From CAWUIH01 sp963922495 (GTDB lineage Bacteria; Pseudomonadota; Gammaproteobacteria; Coxiellales; Coxiellaceae): a stretch of 19,693 nt of DNA. The stretch spans positions 1 through 19,693 of the forward strand of contig CAWUIH010000029.1 in assembly GCA_963922495.1 (NCBI GenBank). The letters are read 5' to 3'. Under the pieces are notes generated by a model, which was not told where the DNA came from, made no database searches, and saw only the letters and a list, made by a program, of their open reading frames with translations. The position numbers and the translations under genes were made by a program. Positions 17,257 to 19,693 of the stretch are shown piece by piece; position 1 is the first letter of the stretch, and each line of letters starts with the position of its first letter.

Positions 17257-17285
17257 ACATTAAATTGAAATTAATATTTGTTCAA
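17257..17285 (-). promoter_or_regulatory. Weak candidate promoter of the leuS operon
   Basis: On the minus strand, TTGAAC (plus-strand 17280-17285) is followed after 17 bases by TAATGT (plus-strand 17257-17262). An alternative -10, TTTAAT (17259-17264), has 15-base spacing. The -35 lies within the palindrome at 17273-17290, so leuS could share control with the divergent gene. The -10 match is poor. Confidence 0.35.
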
Positions 17286-17290
17286 ATATT
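17273..17290. promoter_or_regulatory. Operator-like palindrome between divergent genes
   Basis: AATATTTG (17273-17280) and CAAATATT (17283-17290) form a perfect 8-bp inverted repeat with a 2-base centre. It overlaps the candidate -35 of the leuS promoter and the first two bases of the rightward -35 (17289-17294). This is a typical position for a dimeric regulator. The sequence is AT-rich, so chance is possible. Confidence 0.45.
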
Positions 17291-17316
17291 GACTATTCTG
17301 TTCTTCCTCCTATAAA
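17289..17316 (+). promoter_or_regulatory. Sigma70-like promoter of the TraI-like gene
   Basis: TTGACT (17289-17294) and TATAAA (17311-17316) are separated by 16 bases. Transcription would begin near 17323, giving a leader of about 50 bases before the GTG at 17374. The match is good for both hexamers. Confidence 0.6.
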
Positions 17317-17330
17317 CTACACTCAAAAAA

Positions 17331-17344
17331 TGGAAGCGCTTACT
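17331..17344. promoter_or_regulatory. LacI-family-operator-like site
   Basis: TGGAAGCGCTTACT contains the perfect 8-bp palindrome AAGCGCTT with central CG and differs at two positions from the symmetric sequence TGTAAGCGCTTACA, the form typical of LacI/GalR-family operators. It lies about 8-21 bases after the predicted transcription start of the TraI-like gene, where a bound repressor would block transcription. No LacI-type regulator is encoded in the window. Confidence 0.4.
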
Positions 17345-17373
17345 TAAATAGTCGCAACTCATGGCGAGAAAAT

Positions 17374-18627
17374 GTGTTTATTAAAAACCACCCGAATCAA
17401 AATTTCTCTAATCACCAAACCTATCAAAATGGTAAGTTACTGAAAGTATATTCAGCGGACCATTTGATGGTCAATCCTGCAAATCAATATTATCTCCAGC
17501 AAGTAATGCCGTTCACTGGCTTGCCTAGTGAACATTATGAAGAATTTTATATTCAATTCATTAATAACTTTGTCGAGTTCGTTCAGGTTATTCCAATCAC
17601 TATTGATGATGTCTTAAGCAGTTTACTAAACCAAGGTTTAGTGCGTGGTCTTAATGTACTGAATCAATTTATCATTGAACATCCCGAAGCACCACTAATC
17701 GAGCGCTACGCTGCGTTTACTGCGGCAGTATTGCTAGACATCGCAAACATTGTGACACAATATAAAATTTACATCACTGATCAAGAAGGCAATTTTATTA
17801 AGCGCTGGGATGTATTTGCTAGTTCTTTAGTCAGAGATGATGAAGCTGAATTTTATAAAATCATACCATTATTGGGGTATTATCAACGCGCTAAAAATAA
17901 CCTCGTGTTGCTGTTAGCAAAACAAATTATACCTGAATCAGGATTCTCATGGTTGGCTAGCAAGTTAGTTGTGTTCATAGATTGGTTGGAGGCATTGAAA
18001 GGTGAAGATGGTGAGGGCACAACCCGATTTAAACTGGTTTTGGAGCATTATTTGCACTCAGAAACTCAAGGCGTTGCACGTGATTTACCCTCAACTGAAG
18101 TTCAACAAATGGATTCATCTGCAACACACCTTGCGGATAGCTTTATGAGTTGGTTGCGTCAATCAATCCGACTGGGAAAAATTTCTATTAACAGCCCCGA
18201 TGCATTTGTCCACATGACCCGTGAAGGGGTGTTTATTCAACAAGCTAATGCATTTACAGCATTCAATGCCACCTCACCTGAAGTTTCATTTAATATCCCG
18301 CTGTTGTATCGACAAACTGGAAACTTAATGGGATTTTTAAAGTTTTGTGAAAAAGATGGGCGAACAATGCAGTATTATTCTGATTTTCCCGACCAACATA
18401 AAACCAAATTAAGCTTAGGCTTCCCAAGTGTTGTTGGAATCCACCGTCGTCATTTGCTGGAAGGGTTCTTGATTACGGATCCATATATGTTGTTCACAGA
18501 AGGGACTGTACCTGAAGCGAGTAAGCATCTGCGACCGATTGATCCAAAAAAATCAGCTGAAGCTTTACCACAGTTGAGTTCAGAATCAAAGTCAAATCCA
18601 CCACGACCAAGTAACAAACCACTTTAG
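17374..18627 (+). CDS. TraI_2/TraI_2_C-like protein, degenerate MobH relaxase relative
   Basis: The 417-residue soluble protein starts at a GTG, the first usual start codon in this frame, with a weak purine-rich site upstream. The C-terminal part (about residues 253-378, with SFMSWLRQSIRLGKISINSPDAFVHMTREGVFI) looks like the winged-helix TraI_2_C (DUF1528) domain. The N-terminal part (about 45-230) resembles the TraI_2 (DUF1527) helical domain of MobH-type relaxases found in conjugative elements. In those proteins HD-type metal ligands lie in an HHxGGLLxHS segment and an HDxGK segment. Here the corresponding stretches read NQGLVRGLN (86-94) and LDIAN (121-125), so only the aspartate remains. 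Nickase activity is therefore unlikely. The last 40 residues are Pro/Ser-rich and disordered. No other conjugation gene is present, so a domesticated DNA-binding relative is inferred. Family membership is by eye; function unknown. Confidence 0.6.
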   Translation: MFIKNHPNQNFSNHQTYQNGKLLKVYSADHLMVNPANQYYLQQVMPFTGLPSEHYEEFYIQFINNFVEFVQVIPITIDDVLSSLLNQGLVRGLNVLNQFIIEHPEAPLIERYAAFTAAVLLDIANIVTQYKIYITDQEGNFIKRWDVFASSLVRDDEAEFYKIIPLLGYYQRAKNNLVLLLAKQIIPESGFSWLASKLVVFIDWLEALKGEDGEGTTRFKLVLEHYLHSETQGVARDLPSTEVQQMDSSATHLADSFMSWLRQSIRLGKISINSPDAFVHMTREGVFIQQANAFTAFNATSPEVSFNIPLLYRQTGNLMGFLKFCEKDGRTMQYYSDFPDQHKTKLSLGFPSVVGIHRRHLLEGFLITDPYMLFTEGTVPEASKHLRPIDPKKSAEALPQLSSESKSNPPRPSNKPL

Positions 18628-19661
18628 TCAGTACGATAAGGTTGTGAGCAGGTAGATTTTGGAATAAACGTGATCATGACAATTTGCAACACAATTGCTG
18701 CTATCGCAAACAATCCCCCAACTACCAAAGGCGACTTATAGCCATAACCGAGGTGAATCGCTAAACCTGCAAGATACGCACCTGCTGCAATACCGGCATT
18801 AAAGGCACCCACATTCATTGCAGAGGCAAGCGAGGGTGCCTCACGTGCTTCTTCAACCGCCTGCAATTGTAATGGAGAAACCACTGTAAAACCGAATATT
18901 CCAAATATAAATAAGGTAATCACAGCACCTATTTTTGAATGTGCTGTGAAGGTGAAGATGAACAGAATGAAGGCCAACGAGCTTAAAGAAATGAATAGAG
19001 CAGGAATTAGTTTTTTATCACCTAACTTGCCACCTATAAAGTTGCCTACCATCAAACCAACACCGAATAAAATCAGTAACCCGGCAACTACAGATTGACT
19101 AAAACCGCTAATTTCTGTTAACAATGGAGCAATATAAGTGAATGCGGCAAATACACCTCCAAAACCCATTGCAGTAATCAGCAGCGACAACAAAACCCTT
19201 GAACGTTGGAGCATGGCGAATTCGTGTTTGATATTTGGCTGCCGGGCGTTTTTTCGCTGCGGAACAAGCCAGAATATACCATTTAATCCGATCATACCCA
19301 GTGCGGTGATGGCCCAGAATAGAGAGCGCCAACCAAAATGATTCCCTAAAAAAGTCCCTAACGGAACACCAATTACGTTAGCCAGCGTTAAGCCACTCAA
19401 AATCATAGAGATTGCCGTTGCTACCTTGCCGGGTCCTGCCAATTCGGCAGCCAAAACCGTAGCAATTCCAAAAAAAGCACCGTGGCACAATGCAGAAATA
19501 ACTCGACCTAGCATTAAAATTGTAAATGTCGGCGCGATCGCAGCAACAATGTTGCCGGTGACAAACAAAATCAATAGCAATAGCAGTACCGTTTTGCGTT
19601 GTAATTTGATGGTAGCAGCAGTTAAAATCGGGGCACTAACCACGGCATTTTCATGAACCAT
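18624..19661 (-). CDS. DHA1-family MFS efflux transporter, N-terminally shortened
   Basis: The 345-residue membrane protein resembles the E. coli YdhP/AraJ group of drug or sugar efflux MFS carriers. Matching segments include TFTILMLGRVISALCHGAFFG (about residues 45-65), SGLTLANVIGVPLGTFLGNHFGWR, and SAMNVGAFNAGIAAGAYL near the C-terminus. Homologues have about 390-400 residues. Here similarity starts abruptly at VVSAPILTA (residues 7-15), which corresponds to the end of helix 2. Helix 1 and most of helix 2 are missing, and an in-frame TGA lies eight bases before the ATG on the minus strand. The 32 bases left before the window edge show no remnant of the missing part in any frame. A broken gene (5' deletion, insertion or recombination) is more likely than a working short form, but the ORF is otherwise intact. 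Its stop overlaps that of the converging TraI-like gene. Substrate unknown. Confidence 0.75.
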   Translation of the reverse strand: MVHENAVVSAPILTAATIKLQRKTVLLLLLILFVTGNIVAAIAPTFTILMLGRVISALCHGAFFGIATVLAAELAGPGKVATAISMILSGLTLANVIGVPLGTFLGNHFGWRSLFWAITALGMIGLNGIFWLVPQRKNARQPNIKHEFAMLQRSRVLLSLLITAMGFGGVFAAFTYIAPLLTEISGFSQSVVAGLLILFGVGLMVGNFIGGKLGDKKLIPALFISLSSLAFILFIFTFTAHSKIGAVITLFIFGIFGFTVVSPLQLQAVEEAREAPSLASAMNVGAFNAGIAAGAYLAGLAIHLGYGYKSPLVVGGLFAIAAIVLQIVMITFIPKSTCSQPYRTD

Positions 19662-19693
19662 AATTCTTCAGTTAATGCTATAAAAATAGAAGT

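Overview
The window is a stretch of a moderately AT-rich gammaproteobacterial chromosome. It is mostly housekeeping genes in well-known operons: smc-zipA-ligA (rightward) and leuS-lptE-holA-nadD (leftward). A true SMC instead of MukB excludes Enterobacterales. Base composition, gene style, a DtpA-type peptide importer and an orphan TraI-like chromosomal protein would fit Legionellales or Coxiella relatives, but that placement is an inference. No rRNA, CRISPR array, insertion sequence or phage gene was recognised.

Layout. (1) 1-753: 3' part of a lipoprotein gene with Sel1-like repeats and a C-terminal SPOR domain; its start lies left of the window. (2) 991-2490: proton-coupled peptide transporter close to E. 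coli DtpA. (3) 2559-9182: smc, zipA, ligA and yciA, tightly packed and on one strand (chromosome organisation, divisome, DNA ligation, acyl-CoA thioesterase). A perfect 10-bp inverted repeat brackets the smc ribosome-binding site. (4) 9307-12086, minus strand: two overlapping genes forming a compact Gtr-like glycosylation module. One encodes a family-2 glycosyltransferase fused to a GtrA-type membrane domain, the other a large multi-pass membrane protein with a GT-C-like acidic motif. A good sigma70 promoter precedes them. (5) 12290-12366: tRNA-Arg(ACG) with encoded CCA. (6) 12517-17230, minus strand: leuS, lptE, holA and nadD, with short gaps or overlaps. (7) 17374-18627, plus strand: a protein resembling the TraI_2/TraI_2_C (MobH relaxase-associated) family in which the expected HD metal-binding residues are not present. 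Its promoter carries two different operator-like palindromes. (8) 18624-19661, minus strand: a DHA1 MFS efflux-type transporter lacking the first one or two membrane helices.

The most interesting points are the region-4 glycosylation pair, the degenerate orphan TraI-like protein with its unusually structured divergent promoter (an AT-rich palindrome over the -35 elements and a LacI-type operator-like site just after the predicted start of transcription), and the hairpin at the smc start. No wholly new multi-gene system could be demonstrated. Family assignments come from recognising motifs by eye; no database search was possible.
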